Below the pieces are notes generated by a model. It had not been told where the DNA came from. It was given only the letters and a program-made list of their open reading frames with translations, and did not search any database. A DNA stretch of 64,000 nt. Origin: Citrobacter sp. MGH106. GTDB taxonomy: Bacteria; Pseudomonadota; Gammaproteobacteria; Enterobacterales; Enterobacteriaceae. The position numbers were made by a program, and so were the translations under genes. Positions within the stretch are counted from its first letter, which is position 1, and each line of letters begins with the position of its first letter. The stretch covers positions 1,984,001-2,048,000 of the forward strand of contig NZ_KQ089822.1 in NCBI RefSeq assembly GCF_001037495.1, read 5' to 3'. Shown piece by piece: positions 39,000 to 48,680 of the stretch.

Positions 39000-39224
39000 A
39001 TGTTTCCAGAATACAGAGACCTTATTTCCCGACTGAAAACCGAGAACCCTCGCTTTCTGTCTTTATTCGAAAAACACAACAGCCTTGATCATGAAATTTC
39101 CAGACTGGAAGGTTCGGATGGTCGGGGATACAGTTTGGATATTGTTCGCCTGAAGAAACAGAAACTCCACTTGAAGGAAGACCTGCTCAAAATTTTGCAA
39201 AAAGAGAGTGTCAGTGAGGGCTAA
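39000..39224 (+). CDS. ydcH: YdcH, small DUF465 protein
   Basis: The 74-residue helical protein begins MFPEYRDLISRLKTENPRF and has a charged coiled-coil stretch (HNSLDHEISRLEG, then LKKQKLHLKEDLL), the build of DUF465/YdcH-like proteins. Its function is unknown. AGGGAGA lies before the ATG. It ends at a bidirectional terminator shared with the convergent racemase gene. Confidence 0.93.
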   Translation: MFPEYRDLISRLKTENPRFLSLFEKHNSLDHEISRLEGSDGRGYSLDIVRLKKQKLHLKEDLLKILQKESVSEG

Positions 39225-39246
39225 ATAGAGCTGCTCCGCTGTGTAA

Positions 39247-39276
39247 AAGGGCTTTCCGCAAGAATGGGAAGCCCTT
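39247..39276. terminator. Bidirectional terminator between ydcH and the racemase gene
   Basis: AAGGGCTTTCC and GGGAAGCCCTT form an 11-bp stem with one G-T pair and an 8-base loop. The plus side continues CCTGTTTGT and the minus side TTACACAG, after convergent genes. Confidence 0.75.
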
Positions 39277-39290
39277 CCTGTTTGTGGGGC

Positions 39291-40517
39291 TTAGTCGACA
39301 AGTACGCGTTTGTTTGTCGCACCCCAGAGAATCGACATTTCAGTGAACAGCGCGCCGCTAATTTCTTCAACTTCCTCAGCGCTAACCTGCGCATTCCCTT
39401 GTTTGCCAAACAACACCACTTCATCACCTGAAGCAACCTGTGGCAGATCGGTCACATCGACAATCAGCGTATTCATCGAGGTTTTGCCCAACACAGGTAC
39501 CCTCTGGCCGCGGATCAGAACATGTCCTGCGTTACTGAACACGCGACGGTAACCATCTGCATAACCCGCCGGGATATTGGCGAGCACGGAATTGCGTTTG
39601 AGGGTATACGTTCGGTCATACCCAACGGTATTTCCTTTCGGGTAATGGTTGACTGAAGCAATTGCAGATTTAAAGGTCATCACACGTTTATATTCAGTGC
39701 TGGCGATGGTATCGCCATAAAAAATTCCGCCGACACGCACCATATCCAACCACGACTCGGGAACAGTCAGCGTGGCGAAGGTATTAGCGACATGCAACGT
39801 AACTTCTTCGCGCTTAAGCCCGGTGATTTTGAGGACCTGTGCGGATTGTGAGTTGAAACGGGCCAGATCGCGTTTAACCACCGCAGCATCTTCTTCCGGG
39901 AAATGCGACATGAGCCCAACAATTTTCAGGCCCGGTAAGGCTGAAATTGCGCGAGCCTCTTCCAGTCCCGCCGCCGTACTGACTTCCAGACCATTGCGTG
40001 ACATACCGCCAGAGTTCAGTGCCAGATGAATACGGATGGTTTTTCCTTTCTCCCGGGCAATGGCACTCAGGCGCTTAGCCATATCCAGGTTGCCTATCAA
40101 CTCTTCGGTATCAAAATCTGCCGCCTGCCGCATCTCTTTTTCTGTTGCGTTTCGAACGCGCATGAGCTGCGATTTAAATCCTGACTGGCGGACGATGCTG
40201 ATTTCCTCATTGCTCGCGACGCCTATACATTGAACACCATTTTGCATCATTATTGGGGTCACTAACGAGAGGTCATGCCCGTAAGCATCTCCTTTCAGGA
40301 TGGCGCACATGCGGGTTTTATCACCCAGCAGTTGCTGAACTTTGCGAACGTTATATTCCAGCGCGCTACGAGAAATTTCCAGAGTGGTATTATCCACGAC
40401 CAGTTGCTTACTTACCGCATAGGGAACGGGGCTCGCCTGTGTATCAGTGGCGGGCTGGTGACAGGCGGTAATCAGTAACAGCGGGATCAGTGCTAAACGG
40501 CCCAAAGGTGCTGCCAT
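39291..40517 (-). CDS. Lipoprotein alanine-racemase-fold amino acid racemase
   Basis: The 408-residue protein is a PLP-dependent racemase of the Alr fold. The PLP-binding Lys is in [12 protein letters not shown] near residue 74, and the second catalytic Tyr lies in VGYDRTYTL near 300. It resembles periplasmic broad-spectrum racemases (Bsr) that make non-canonical D-amino acids for the cell wall. The N-terminus is a lipoprotein signal, [19 protein letters not shown], with lipobox ITAC and Cys19, so it is predicted to be membrane anchored outside the cytoplasm. AAGGAG precedes the ATG. It is not part of the K-12 ydcH-rimL interval and is probably an accessory or lost gene. Confidence 0.88.
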   Translation of the reverse strand: MAAPLGRLALIPLLLITACHQPATDTQASPVPYAVSKQLVVDNTTLEISRSALEYNVRKVQQLLGDKTRMCAILKGDAYGHDLSLVTPIMMQNGVQCIGVASNEEISIVRQSGFKSQLMRVRNATEKEMRQAADFDTEELIGNLDMAKRLSAIAREKGKTIRIHLALNSGGMSRNGLEVSTAAGLEEARAISALPGLKIVGLMSHFPEEDAAVVKRDLARFNSQSAQVLKITGLKREEVTLHVANTFATLTVPESWLDMVRVGGIFYGDTIASTEYKRVMTFKSAIASVNHYPKGNTVGYDRTYTLKRNSVLANIPAGYADGYRRVFSNAGHVLIRGQRVPVLGKTSMNTLIVDVTDLPQVASGDEVVLFGKQGNAQVSAEEVEEISGALFTEMSILWGATNKRVLVD

Positions 40518-40738
40518 GCTTGCTCCTTAGCAAAATAGTAGAGGTGTTGTTGTCATCATTACGGCTCCCCCTCGGCGGGGAGATGCCCGAAGAAATAGAG
40601 TAGCGGGTTATGCGCGGTATATTGTCTCTAAGTGATTGCTGTAACAGCATAAAAAAGTGTTATTCACGGTGGTAATCAGATTAATATCAGCTGGTGTCAG
40701 TCAGAAATGCCCCTTTAACGATCGCAAAGGAGATAAAC

Positions 40739-41284
40739 ATGTCGGAAATTATTAGCGTCAGTGAAACGCTGGAACTGCGTGCAGTAGAAGAACAACATGT
40801 TACGCCATTACATCAACTGGTGGTTAAAAATAAGGCATGGCTCCAGCAGTCGCTGAACTGGCCGCAGTTTGTTGGTTCTGAGGAGGACACGCGTAAGAAC
40901 GTGCAGGGGAACATGATGTTACATCAACGCGGCTACGCCAAAATGTTCCTTATTTTTGAGCATGAAGATGTGGTGGGCGTTATCTCGTTTAATCAGGTAG
41001 AACCGCTGAACAAAGCCGCTTATATCGGTTACTGGCTGGATGAAGCTCATCAGGGGCAGGGTATTATGTCCCGGGCGTTACAGGCCTTTATTCATCACTA
41101 TGCACAACGCGGAGAGATCCGACGTTTTACCATTAAATGCCGGGTAAATAACCCCGAGAGCAATCGGGTGGCGCAACGTAACGGCTTCTCGCTGGAAGGT
41201 TGTATGAAACAGGCCGAGTTTCTTAATGGTGTGTACCATGATGTTAATCTCTATGCCCGAATCATCGACAACGCCTCAGAGTAA
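40739..41284 (+). CDS. rimL: RimL, ribosomal protein L12 serine N-acetyltransferase
   Basis: The 181-residue GNAT acetyltransferase acetylates the N-terminal Ser of L12 to give L7. Family segments include [35 protein letters not shown] and the acetyl-CoA loop [13 protein letters not shown] near 115. A longer frame starts at 40694; the ATG at 40739 has AAAGGAG in front and fits the E. coli length. It is also reported to detoxify processed microcin C. Its end overlaps the convergent ydcK by nine bases. Confidence 0.95.
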   Translation: MSEIISVSETLELRAVEEQHVTPLHQLVVKNKAWLQQSLNWPQFVGSEEDTRKNVQGNMMLHQRGYAKMFLIFEHEDVVGVISFNQVEPLNKAAYIGYWLDEAHQGQGIMSRALQAFIHHYAQRGEIRRFTIKCRVNNPESNRVAQRNGFSLEGCMKQAEFLNGVYHDVNLYARIIDNASE

Positions 41285-42256
41285 GCCAGCCAGGGGCGTG
41301 CGCGTAATACGCTGTTCGCCGTTGATAACCTTAGGCCCGCGCAGATGAATAGCATCACCATCAAACGCCTCGACGTGGGCCTGCCCGTTAATTTCAACGC
41401 GATGTTCAATGAGCACTTCTCCCTGGATGCGGACATGACCCTCAATAAGTATGTTGTCATCGAGCAGGATCGGGCCACCGCGTAGTTCGGCATGTCCGCC
41501 GACCAGCACGTGGTGTTTCAGAACGCAGTTACCCTCAACCAATGCGTGCTCTGCCACTTGTGAGCTGTAGCGCAACGTCGGAATAGCATCTTCATCAACT
41601 CCGGCTAGTATGCGGGCGTGTCCGTACACTTTCGCACAATCGCAAATCCAGACATTATTTTCCTCATTGCCTTTTATAAGCGCAAATTCAAACACTTCAG
41701 CACGGTGTTCAATAAACGCGTAGCTGACACTGGCTTCGCCATAGATCTGCGCCTGATGTACAACACGAGAATTGCTGAGGGTAGCGCGGTCGTAGATTTG
41801 CAGTATCTGGTCGCTTTCACGGGTTAATCCTTTGGCCGCGATAATTTCACAGTGACACTCAATGCATGCATCGCCGGACAGCAGACACTCTCCCTGAACG
41901 AGAGAATCTTTAACTGTGACGTTGTCACGTATTTGTGCGCCGTGGCTTATCTCAGCGCGATCGATCCAGACTTCATCACCAATCTGTACGCCATCTCTGA
42001 TAATGCTTTCCTGCGTAATACGGGCATTTCCTGAGATCGCCGCACCGGAGAACGCCAGCGCATTTTCATCGTAAATCCAGCAATTGCCGCTCTGTGCCAG
42101 TACGTTTTCATCGTCAATCCAGCCGCCTCGCGTCCCGGCTTTAACGTCATTAAAGTCAATAAGGGCGATAATCTGGCGTAGCAATACACTTTTTTTGTTG
42201 CCATTATCCTGATAACTGAAGGAGCGTGGCTCATCACTTAGGCAGTATTTGGTCAT
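41276..42256 (-). CDS. ydcK: YdcK, hexapeptide-repeat protein
   Basis: The 326-residue protein is E. coli YdcK. Most of it (residues ~55-300) consists of left-handed beta-helix hexapeptide repeats, seen as runs such as [20 protein letters not shown] and [19 protein letters not shown]. The family is annotated as putative acyltransferase, but no substrate is known. It is convergent with rimL and divergent from tehA. Confidence 0.92.
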   Translation of the reverse strand: MTKYCLSDEPRSFSYQDNGNKKSVLLRQIIALIDFNDVKAGTRGGWIDDENVLAQSGNCWIYDENALAFSGAAISGNARITQESIIRDGVQIGDEVWIDRAEISHGAQIRDNVTVKDSLVQGECLLSGDACIECHCEIIAAKGLTRESDQILQIYDRATLSNSRVVHQAQIYGEASVSYAFIEHRAEVFEFALIKGNEENNVWICDCAKVYGHARILAGVDEDAIPTLRYSSQVAEHALVEGNCVLKHHVLVGGHAELRGGPILLDDNILIEGHVRIQGEVLIEHRVEINGQAHVEAFDGDAIHLRGPKVINGEQRITRTPLAGLL

Positions 42257-42370
42257 AGCCTCATTTCCATGTTGCGCACTTTAGTTAAACGTAGCAAAGT
42301 TTTCCACGCTGGCTAAACCGCCAGAAATTCCATAAAATGCATTTCAAATATACTTTAAAAAATAAACAAA

Positions 42371-43372
42371 ATGAGTAACAACAAAGAGAGTGATCGGATC
42401 CTCAATCTTCCGGCCGGTTATTTTGGGATGGTACTGGGCATCATAGGTATGGGGTTTGCGTGGCGATATGCCAGCCAGATATGGTCGGTCGGCCACTGGG
42501 TCGGCGATGGTCTGGTGATCCTCGCGATGATTATTTGGGGTCTGTTGACGCTGGCATTTCTTACCCGCCTGGTGCGATTCCCGCACAGTGTGCTGGCAGA
42601 AATTCGCCATCCGGTGATGAGCAGCTTTGTCAGTCTTTTCCCTGCCACAACGATGCTGGTCGCAATTGGCTTTGTCCCCTGGTATCGTCCATTAGCCGTG
42701 GGATTGTTCAGTATCGGCGTGGTGATTCAGTTATTGTACGCAGCCTGGCAAACGGCAGGGCTTTGGAGAGGTTCGCATCCAGAGGAAGCAACAACGCCGG
42801 GGTTATATTTGCCGACCGTGGCCAATAACTTTATCAGCGCCATGGCCTGCGGTGCGTTGGGTTTCAACGATGCCGGATTGGTATTTTTGGGGGCAGGCGT
42901 CTTCTCATGGTTAAGCCTTGAACCTGTTATCCTGCAACGTCTACGTAGTTCAGGCGAACTACCTGCTGTATTACGCACTTCACTGGGTATTCAACTGGCG
43001 CCTGCACTGGTCGCCTGTAGCGCCTGGCTCAGCGTCAATGGCGGTGAAGGCGATACGCTGGCCAAAATGTTATTTGGCTATGGCCTGCTGCAGCTTCTTT
43101 TCATGTTACGCCTGATGCCGTGGTATTTGTCCCAGCCATTTAATGCCTCTTTCTGGAGTTTCTCGTTCGGCGTGTCAGCGCTGGCGACGACGGGGCTGCA
43201 TTTAGGGCACAGCAGTGAGTCTGGTTTTTTTCATACTCTGGCGATCCCTCTGTTTATTTTTACCAATTTTATCATTGCACTATTACTGGTACGTACGTTT
43301 GTATTGCTGATGCAGGGAAAACTGCTCATCCGCACGGAGCGTGCTGCATTACTGAAATCTGAGGATAAATAA
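42371..43372 (+). CDS. tehA: TehA, tellurite-resistance/SLAC1-family membrane protein
   Basis: The 333-residue protein has ten predicted membrane helices, the fold of the SLAC1/TehA anion channels. It begins [21 protein letters not shown]. In E. coli high-copy tehAB gives tellurite resistance and TehA alone gives some resistance to dyes. The stop overlaps the tehB start (TAATG), so the pair is coupled. No strong ribosome site is seen before the ATG, which lies in an A-rich stretch. Confidence 0.95.
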   Translation: MSNNKESDRILNLPAGYFGMVLGIIGMGFAWRYASQIWSVGHWVGDGLVILAMIIWGLLTLAFLTRLVRFPHSVLAEIRHPVMSSFVSLFPATTMLVAIGFVPWYRPLAVGLFSIGVVIQLLYAAWQTAGLWRGSHPEEATTPGLYLPTVANNFISAMACGALGFNDAGLVFLGAGVFSWLSLEPVILQRLRSSGELPAVLRTSLGIQLAPALVACSAWLSVNGGEGDTLAKMLFGYGLLQLLFMLRLMPWYLSQPFNASFWSFSFGVSALATTGLHLGHSSESGFFHTLAIPLFIFTNFIIALLLVRTFVLLMQGKLLIRTERAALLKSEDK

Positions 43373-43968
43373 TGACCCTTTGCGACGAAAACTACTTTAC
43401 GGAAAAATATGATTTAACCCGCACGCATTCCGATGTTGTCGAAGCGGCAAAAATTGTTGCGCCAGGCAAAACGTTAGATCTGGGCTGCGGCAATGGTCGC
43501 AACAGCCTCTACCTAGCGGCAAACGGCTACGACGTTACCGCATGGGATAAAAATCCCATGAGCATTGCTAATCTGGAGCGCATCAAGGCTGCTGAAGGGT
43601 TGAACAATCTGCAAGCGAAGGTTGTGGATCTTAATGCGCTGAGCTTTGACGGCGAATACGACTTTATTCTTTCTACCGTTGTGATGATGTTCCTGGAAGC
43701 GAAAACAATCCCAGGGCTTATCGAAAATATGCAGCGTTGTACTAAACCTGGCGGATATAACCTGATCGTCGCAGCAATGGACACTGATGATTTCCCTTGC
43801 ACCGTCGGTTTCCCGTTTGCGTTTAAAGAAGGTGAATTACGCCGTTATTACAATGGTTGGGATCTGCTGAAATATAACGAAGATGTGGGTGAACTTCACC
43901 GCACAGATGAAAACGGCAATCGCATTAAACTGCGCTTTGCGACAATGCTGGCGCGTAAGACGGCCTGA
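43372..43968 (+). CDS. tehB: TehB, SAM-dependent methyltransferase for tellurite
   Basis: The 198-residue protein is a class I methyltransferase. The SAM-binding motif I is [15 protein letters not shown] near residues 35-49, followed by an acidic residue in VTAWDKNP. TehB methylates selenium and tellurium oxyanions with SAM. It overlaps tehA by one base and ends before a hairpin at 43991-44027. Confidence 0.96.
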   Translation: MTLCDENYFTEKYDLTRTHSDVVEAAKIVAPGKTLDLGCGNGRNSLYLAANGYDVTAWDKNPMSIANLERIKAAEGLNNLQAKVVDLNALSFDGEYDFILSTVVMMFLEAKTIPGLIENMQRCTKPGGYNLIVAAMDTDDFPCTVGFPFAFKEGELRRYYNGWDLLKYNEDVGELHRTDENGNRIKLRFATMLARKTA

Positions 43969-43990
43969 CCCTCCTGGTAAGATAACTCTC

Positions 43991-44027
43991 TCTGCGGGCA
44001 GCATTTTTTTATCGTGCTGACCGCAGA
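43991..44027 (+). terminator. Hairpin after tehB
   Basis: TCTGCGGGCAGCA pairs with TGCTGACCGCAGA (one mismatch), with an 11-base loop that contains seven T. It is 22 bases past the tehB stop. There is no T run after the stem, so it may stabilise the mRNA rather than terminate it. Confidence 0.4.
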
Positions 44028-44127
44028 AATAAAAATGTGTGACGCTTACCATTTTTAGTACATCCAAAATGAATCCGTTTTGCTATCCTTTTTTATGCAT
44101 CATTGCGAAAACTAAAGGGATCGTTTC

Positions 44128-44802
44128 ATGCGTACTCAAACTTTATTTAAAGTTGCAGTGCTTACCGGTTTGTTGGCGTTATCTGGCTGTGCGTCAAAAG
44201 TGACGCAGCCGGATAAATACTCTGGGTTTTTAAAAGATTATTCTGGCCTGAAGGAAACTAAATCAGCAACCGGACAACCGGTGCTCCGTTGGGTTGACCC
44301 AAACTTCAATGAATCCAAATACGACAATATCGTTTATAACCCGATAACGTATTATCCGATTCCTAAGCCCACCACACAGGTAGGTCAGCAGGTTCTTGAT
44401 AAGTTGCTGACCTATACCAACACTCAAATGAAGACCGCTATTGCTAAACGTAAACCTCTGGTTACGACCCCAGGTCCGCGTAGCCTGATTTTCCGTGGGG
44501 CGATCACAGGTGTAGCAACCAGTAAAGAAGGGCTGCAATTCTATGAAGTGGTCCCGGTTGCGCTGGTCGTAGCAGGTACTCAAATGGTAACAGGGCACCG
44601 CACAATGGATACTCACCTCTATTTCGAGGGTGAGTTGATCGATGCGGCGACCAATAAACCAGTGATTAGAGTTGTACGTCAGGGTGAAGGTAAAGACCTG
44701 AACAACGAAAGCACGCCGATGGCGTTCGAAACGTTGAAAAAAGTTGTTGATGACATGGCGACAGACGCCTCAATGTTTGACGTGAACAGCAACAAAAAAT
44801 AA
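44128..44802 (+). CDS. ydcL: YdcL, DUF3313 lipoprotein
   Basis: The 224-residue protein is a lipoprotein: signal MRTQTLFKVAVLTGLLALSG with the lipobox SGC, Cys21, followed by ASK. The rest is the DUF3313 domain (segments VTQPDKYSGFLKDYSGLKE, LRWVDPNFN, NKPVIRVVRQGEGKDL). Its function is unknown. It matches E. coli YdcL in length and position. A strong terminator follows. Confidence 0.93.
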   Translation: MRTQTLFKVAVLTGLLALSGCASKVTQPDKYSGFLKDYSGLKETKSATGQPVLRWVDPNFNESKYDNIVYNPITYYPIPKPTTQVGQQVLDKLLTYTNTQMKTAIAKRKPLVTTPGPRSLIFRGAITGVATSKEGLQFYEVVPVALVVAGTQMVTGHRTMDTHLYFEGELIDAATNKPVIRVVRQGEGKDLNNESTPMAFETLKKVVDDMATDASMFDVNSNKK

Positions 44803-44810
44803 TGATGAAC

Positions 44811-44844
44811 GCACCATCTGCAACAAGCAGATGGTGCCTTTTTC
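44811..44844 (+). terminator. Terminator of ydcL
   Basis: GCACCATCTGC and GCAGATGGTGC form a perfect 11-bp stem with a 5-base loop, followed by CTTTTTC. It lies nine bases past the ydcL stop. Confidence 0.92.
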
Positions 44845-45752
44845 TATGCCGTACGGCGACGGTAAAATAACTTACCAACCAGAGCCTCAGGTCGTGCAAA
44901 CATCACCAGATTCCCCAGTAAAATCAGCACTAACCCGGCAATCGCATTGAGCTGCCAGACATACCCCTCATACAATGTAGACAGCGTGAGCGCCACCAAT
45001 GGGAAAAGCAATGTGCTGTATGCTGCCTTACTGGGACCAATGCGTCCGACCAGCGTGAAATAGGCGCCGAAGGCAATCACTGAACCAAAAATCGCCAGAT
45101 ACAACAGTGCGCTGAGATAGCTGAAAGTCCACTGCGGCGTGAAGTTATCGCCACGCACCACAGCAATCGCCGCAATCAATAATGTGCCATACAGCATTGC
45201 CCAACTGTTGGTGGTCAGGATCTCGAGCCCTTTTTTCTGATGGCGCATGCTGATCATATTGCCCAGTGAGAAACCAAAGGTCCCCAGAGCACTTAAGCCA
45301 ATTCCCAACAACAGTGAATGATTAAACCCGCTGTTGACCAAATCTTGCCAGAACAGCGTGACGATACCCGTTAACCCCAGAGCGGCTGCAATATAGAAGC
45401 GTACCGGCGGTTTTTGACCAAAAAATACGAAGCTATTTATCGCATTGAACAGCACTGCCATGGAGAAAATAACCGATTCCAGCCCTGTATTGATCCAGGC
45501 AGCAGCGGTGTAAAAACACCAGAAGTTGAAGCAAAAAACGCATCCTCCCTGCAACAGACAAAACAGATGATCGCGACCGGAAAGCTTGCGTAGTCTGCCA
45601 CTCATCAGCAGGAGCAATATCATCACTACGCTGGCGACGGCAAAACGCCAGAAGATGGAGACGGGCGCAGGAACCGGACCTTGCTGCAGGTAAATTGCAA
45701 TCCATGTGGTTCCCCATATCACCACGACCAGACAGTACAACAGTGCGTTCAT
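44844..45752 (-). CDS. DMT-superfamily (EamA) transporter
   Basis: The 302-residue protein has ten predicted helices in two EamA repeats (about 5-135 and 150-285), opening MNALLYCLVVVIWGTTWIAI. This is the drug/metabolite transporter fold, usually exporting amino acids or other small metabolites. The substrate is not known. It is divergent from the AraC-type regulator at 45943, so that regulator may control it. K-12 has no such pair between ydcL and ydcO. Confidence 0.88.
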   Translation of the reverse strand: MNALLYCLVVVIWGTTWIAIYLQQGPVPAPVSIFWRFAVASVVMILLLLMSGRLRKLSGRDHLFCLLQGGCVFCFNFWCFYTAAAWINTGLESVIFSMAVLFNAINSFVFFGQKPPVRFYIAAALGLTGIVTLFWQDLVNSGFNHSLLLGIGLSALGTFGFSLGNMISMRHQKKGLEILTTNSWAMLYGTLLIAAIAVVRGDNFTPQWTFSYLSALLYLAIFGSVIAFGAYFTLVGRIGPSKAAYSTLLFPLVALTLSTLYEGYVWQLNAIAGLVLILLGNLVMFARPEALVGKLFYRRRTA

Positions 45753-45942
45753 ACGACTCCCTCTCTCTTTTTTTTATTCAGAAATACACTGTGTCATGAC
45801 ATCAGTCAGGGGGCTTTCATCTGTTTGCGCGGGACTTGCATAATCTTGCGCTTTTTTTGCCGCAAGCGTGAAAAGGAGGCTGTTAACGACATATAGCTGA
45901 GATAGACTGAAAAGCCTGCTAACTTCTTTTGAATGTGATGGT

Positions 45943-46812
45943 ATGTCTCAGCCCTACGATGCCTTTGAAAACTTACGCAAACATAATGCCGTGTTGCATG
46001 AATCGGTTGCGTTACATTCAGGGATCCAACTGGCGGCCTGGTCGAACAAACGCGACACCATCACACAATATTGCGATCACCATACGCTCAGTTTGTATGT
46101 CGCCGATGGCTACGAGAGCTATCACAAGACGGCGGGGGGCTGGAAGAACGGTGGCGGCCCGGACCGTTTCTGTCTGATGCCGAAAGAGAGCGAGTCGAGT
46201 TGGGACATCCGTGATGCCCTGTCGTTTGTTCATCTCTACTGTACGGACGCACATTTACGTGAAGTGGGTGAGAAAGTCTGGGACAAAAGTCCATATAGTT
46301 TCACACTGGATGAGCATACATTTGGTAGCGACCCCGGGATCACCGCAGTTTACCGCCAGTTTTTGCTCGGAAATGACTGGCAGCAACCCGCCAATCATCT
46401 CACGCTCAGCGCTGCATCCTCGCTTTTATTAACGCACCTGATCCAGCATTACAGCAATGTACAATGGCGGGCACCGGCGGTCACGGGAGGTCTTGCTCCC
46501 GTCACATTGCGAAACGTACTGACCTATATTGAGGCACATCTTGCTTACCCGATAACCCTGAGCGATCTGGCAGGCGAAGCGGCGTTAAGTGATTTTCACT
46601 TTGCCAGAATGTTTCGTCAGTCAATGAACATGGCACCGCACCAGTACGTTATGCAGCGTCGAATGACGCTGGCGCAACAACTGGTCTGCTATTCTTCACG
46701 CAGTTTGTCGGATATTGCGATGGCCTGTGGATTCAGTTCGGCAAGCCATTTCAGTAACCGGTTTAAACAGGTTACGGGTAAGACGCCATCGCAGTTACGC
46801 GCGGCGCGCTAA
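45943..46812 (+). CDS. AraC-family regulator next to DMT transporter
   Basis: The 289-residue protein has a C-terminal AraC DNA-binding domain with two helix-turn-helices (TLSDLAGEAALSDFHFARMF, then LSDIAMACGFSSASHFSNRF) and an N-terminal cupin-like sensing domain. It probably activates the divergent EamA transporter gene; the 190-base gap between them holds both promoters. The inducer is unknown. Its 3' end overlaps the convergent ydcO by 18 bases. Confidence 0.87.
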   Translation: MSQPYDAFENLRKHNAVLHESVALHSGIQLAAWSNKRDTITQYCDHHTLSLYVADGYESYHKTAGGWKNGGGPDRFCLMPKESESSWDIRDALSFVHLYCTDAHLREVGEKVWDKSPYSFTLDEHTFGSDPGITAVYRQFLLGNDWQQPANHLTLSAASSLLLTHLIQHYSNVQWRAPAVTGGLAPVTLRNVLTYIEAHLAYPITLSDLAGEAALSDFHFARMFRQSMNMAPHQYVMQRRMTLAQQLVCYSSRSLSDIAMACGFSSASHFSNRFKQVTGKTPSQLRAAR

Positions 46813-47961
46813 TCTCAGCACCGCATAGCACAACCCACCGGCAACTAATCCCCAGAATGCAGAGCCAATCCCCAATAGCGTTAACCCACTGGCGGTAACC
46901 AGAAAAGTGATGATGGCGGCATCCCGTTCCGTTTCATTATGTAATGCCTGGTACAGACTGCCGCTAATGGTCCCCAACAGCGCCAGACCAGCCAACATCT
47001 GGATCCAGCTAACGGGCAGGGCTGTCATTAACCCACTGACTGAACCGCCAAATATCCCCGCCAGCAAATAGAATACGCCAGCAGCGGCAGCGGCTAACCA
47101 GCGTCGCTGTGCGTCAGGGTGTGCTTCGGGACTTTGGCAAATCGCAGCGGTGATGGCGGCTATACAAATGGAATAGACACCAAAAGGGGAAAACAACAGT
47201 GCCAGCAGGCCGGTGAAAACAATCAGCGGTGAAACAGGCAATGAGTAGCCGGAAGCCTTCATGGTGGCGATACCAGGAGCATTTTGCGATGCCATCGTCA
47301 CCAGAAATAGCGGTATCGCAACGCTGATGCTGTAGGCAAAGGAAAAATGAGGAGCAATAAACTCAGGTACTACCGGCGACAGGCTTACACTATTTGTGAC
47401 AATGTCACCTTTAATCAGAGCAATGACGATACCCACCAGCATCGCGGCGATAACCGCATAACGTGGGGCCAGGACTTTTAAGACCAGCCACGCCAGCAGC
47501 ATACTGCCGCACAGAACCCACTCACTATTGAGACTGGCGAATGCCTGCAATCCAAAACGTAGCAGGATCCCGGCCAGCATAGCCGACGCCAGAGAGTGTG
47601 GGATAATTTTCATCAGACGGGCGAACAGCCCGGTTACGCCGCACAGCACAATTAGCGCATTAGCGACAATAAAAACGCCGATCGCGTCCTGAATTGTTAA
47701 GCCTTGCAGACCGGTGACCAGCAGTGCCGCGCCTGGTGTTGACCAGGCAGTCAATACCGGAGCGCGATACCATAGTGTCAGTACCAGCGTGCTAACGCCC
47801 ATCGCGAGCCCAAGGGCAGTCATCCAGCCCGCGATTTGCGCGCTTGTCGCACCCGCAGACATTGCCGCTTGCCAGATAATAGCCGCCGAGCTGGCGTAGC
47901 CGACCAGAACGGCAACGAAACCGGATAAGACGGTGGGTAAAGGTATTGAAAGCGCGCGCAT
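46795..47961 (-). CDS. ydcO: YdcO, BenE-family (benzoate/H+ symport type) transporter
   Basis: The 388-residue protein has about twelve membrane helices of the BenE/NCS2-like family; E. coli YdcO was crystallised as a member of it. Conserved text includes TAWSTPGAALLVTGLQGLT and MASQNAPGIA. The physiological substrate is not settled. A longer frame reaches 48021, but GGAG lies five bases before the ATG at 47961, which matches the E. coli start. It is divergent from sutR, which is likely its regulator. Confidence 0.93.
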   Translation of the reverse strand: MRALSIPLPTVLSGFVAVLVGYASSAAIIWQAAMSAGATSAQIAGWMTALGLAMGVSTLVLTLWYRAPVLTAWSTPGAALLVTGLQGLTIQDAIGVFIVANALIVLCGVTGLFARLMKIIPHSLASAMLAGILLRFGLQAFASLNSEWVLCGSMLLAWLVLKVLAPRYAVIAAMLVGIVIALIKGDIVTNSVSLSPVVPEFIAPHFSFAYSISVAIPLFLVTMASQNAPGIATMKASGYSLPVSPLIVFTGLLALLFSPFGVYSICIAAITAAICQSPEAHPDAQRRWLAAAAAGVFYLLAGIFGGSVSGLMTALPVSWIQMLAGLALLGTISGSLYQALHNETERDAAIITFLVTASGLTLLGIGSAFWGLVAGGLCYAVLRLARRA

Positions 47962-48065
47962 AAAGACTCCGTGTGCGTTATAACGGTCAGTCACTGTATC
48001 ACTGTGCGTTATAGCGTACAAGTGGTAAGCTATTGTTTTGCAGAAGGGGATTAAGGGAGGAATAA

Positions 48066-48602
48066 ATGGACAATTTAACTCAATATCTGGCCACTACGCT
48101 CAGAACATTGCGCCACCAGCGAGAATGGAGCCTTTCTCGCCTGGCCGAGGAGACAGGCGTTTCAAAGGCAATGCTGGGGCAGATTGAACGTAATGAATCC
48201 AGCCCCACGGTGGCGACATTGTGGAAAATCGCGACTGGGCTGAACGTCCCATTTTCAACCTTTATTTCACCGCCAGAATCCGACGGCACGACCACATTCG
48301 ATCCCGAACAACAGGCAATGGTGGTGACACCGCTTTTCCCGTGGGATCCACAACTTTGCTTTGACCATTTTTCGATCCTATTGGCTCCGGGGGCGCTGAG
48401 TGAATCTACCCCACATGAGACTGGCGTCATTGAGCATGTCGTAGTGATTAATGGCCTGCTCGATATGTACATTGAGGGGGCATGGCGAACATTAAAAGCC
48501 GGTGAGGGGGTGCGTTTTGCCGGAGATACTGCGCACAGTTATCGTAACAGCAGTGAACAGACGGTTCACTTTCATTCACTCATCCATTACCCGCGCAGTT
48601 AA
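48066..48602 (+). CDS. sutR: SutR (YdcN), XRE-cupin regulator
   Basis: The 178-residue protein has an N-terminal XRE helix-turn-helix (SLSRLAEETGVSKAMLGQIE, residues ~20-39) and a C-terminal cupin domain (~95-170). E. coli SutR (YdcN) was assigned to the control of sulfur-utilisation genes. The ribosome site GGGAGGA is strong. It lies 104 bases from the divergent ydcO. Confidence 0.92.
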   Translation: MDNLTQYLATTLRTLRHQREWSLSRLAEETGVSKAMLGQIERNESSPTVATLWKIATGLNVPFSTFISPPESDGTTTFDPEQQAMVVTPLFPWDPQLCFDHFSILLAPGALSESTPHETGVIEHVVVINGLLDMYIEGAWRTLKAGEGVRFAGDTAHSYRNSSEQTVHFHSLIHYPRS

Positions 48603-48680
48603 TCGGGAAAACTATTCCGAAACGTTGCGCTTCTGACTACAATAGCCGCCATTTTGCCGCTATTGGATGGTAACAACTGT

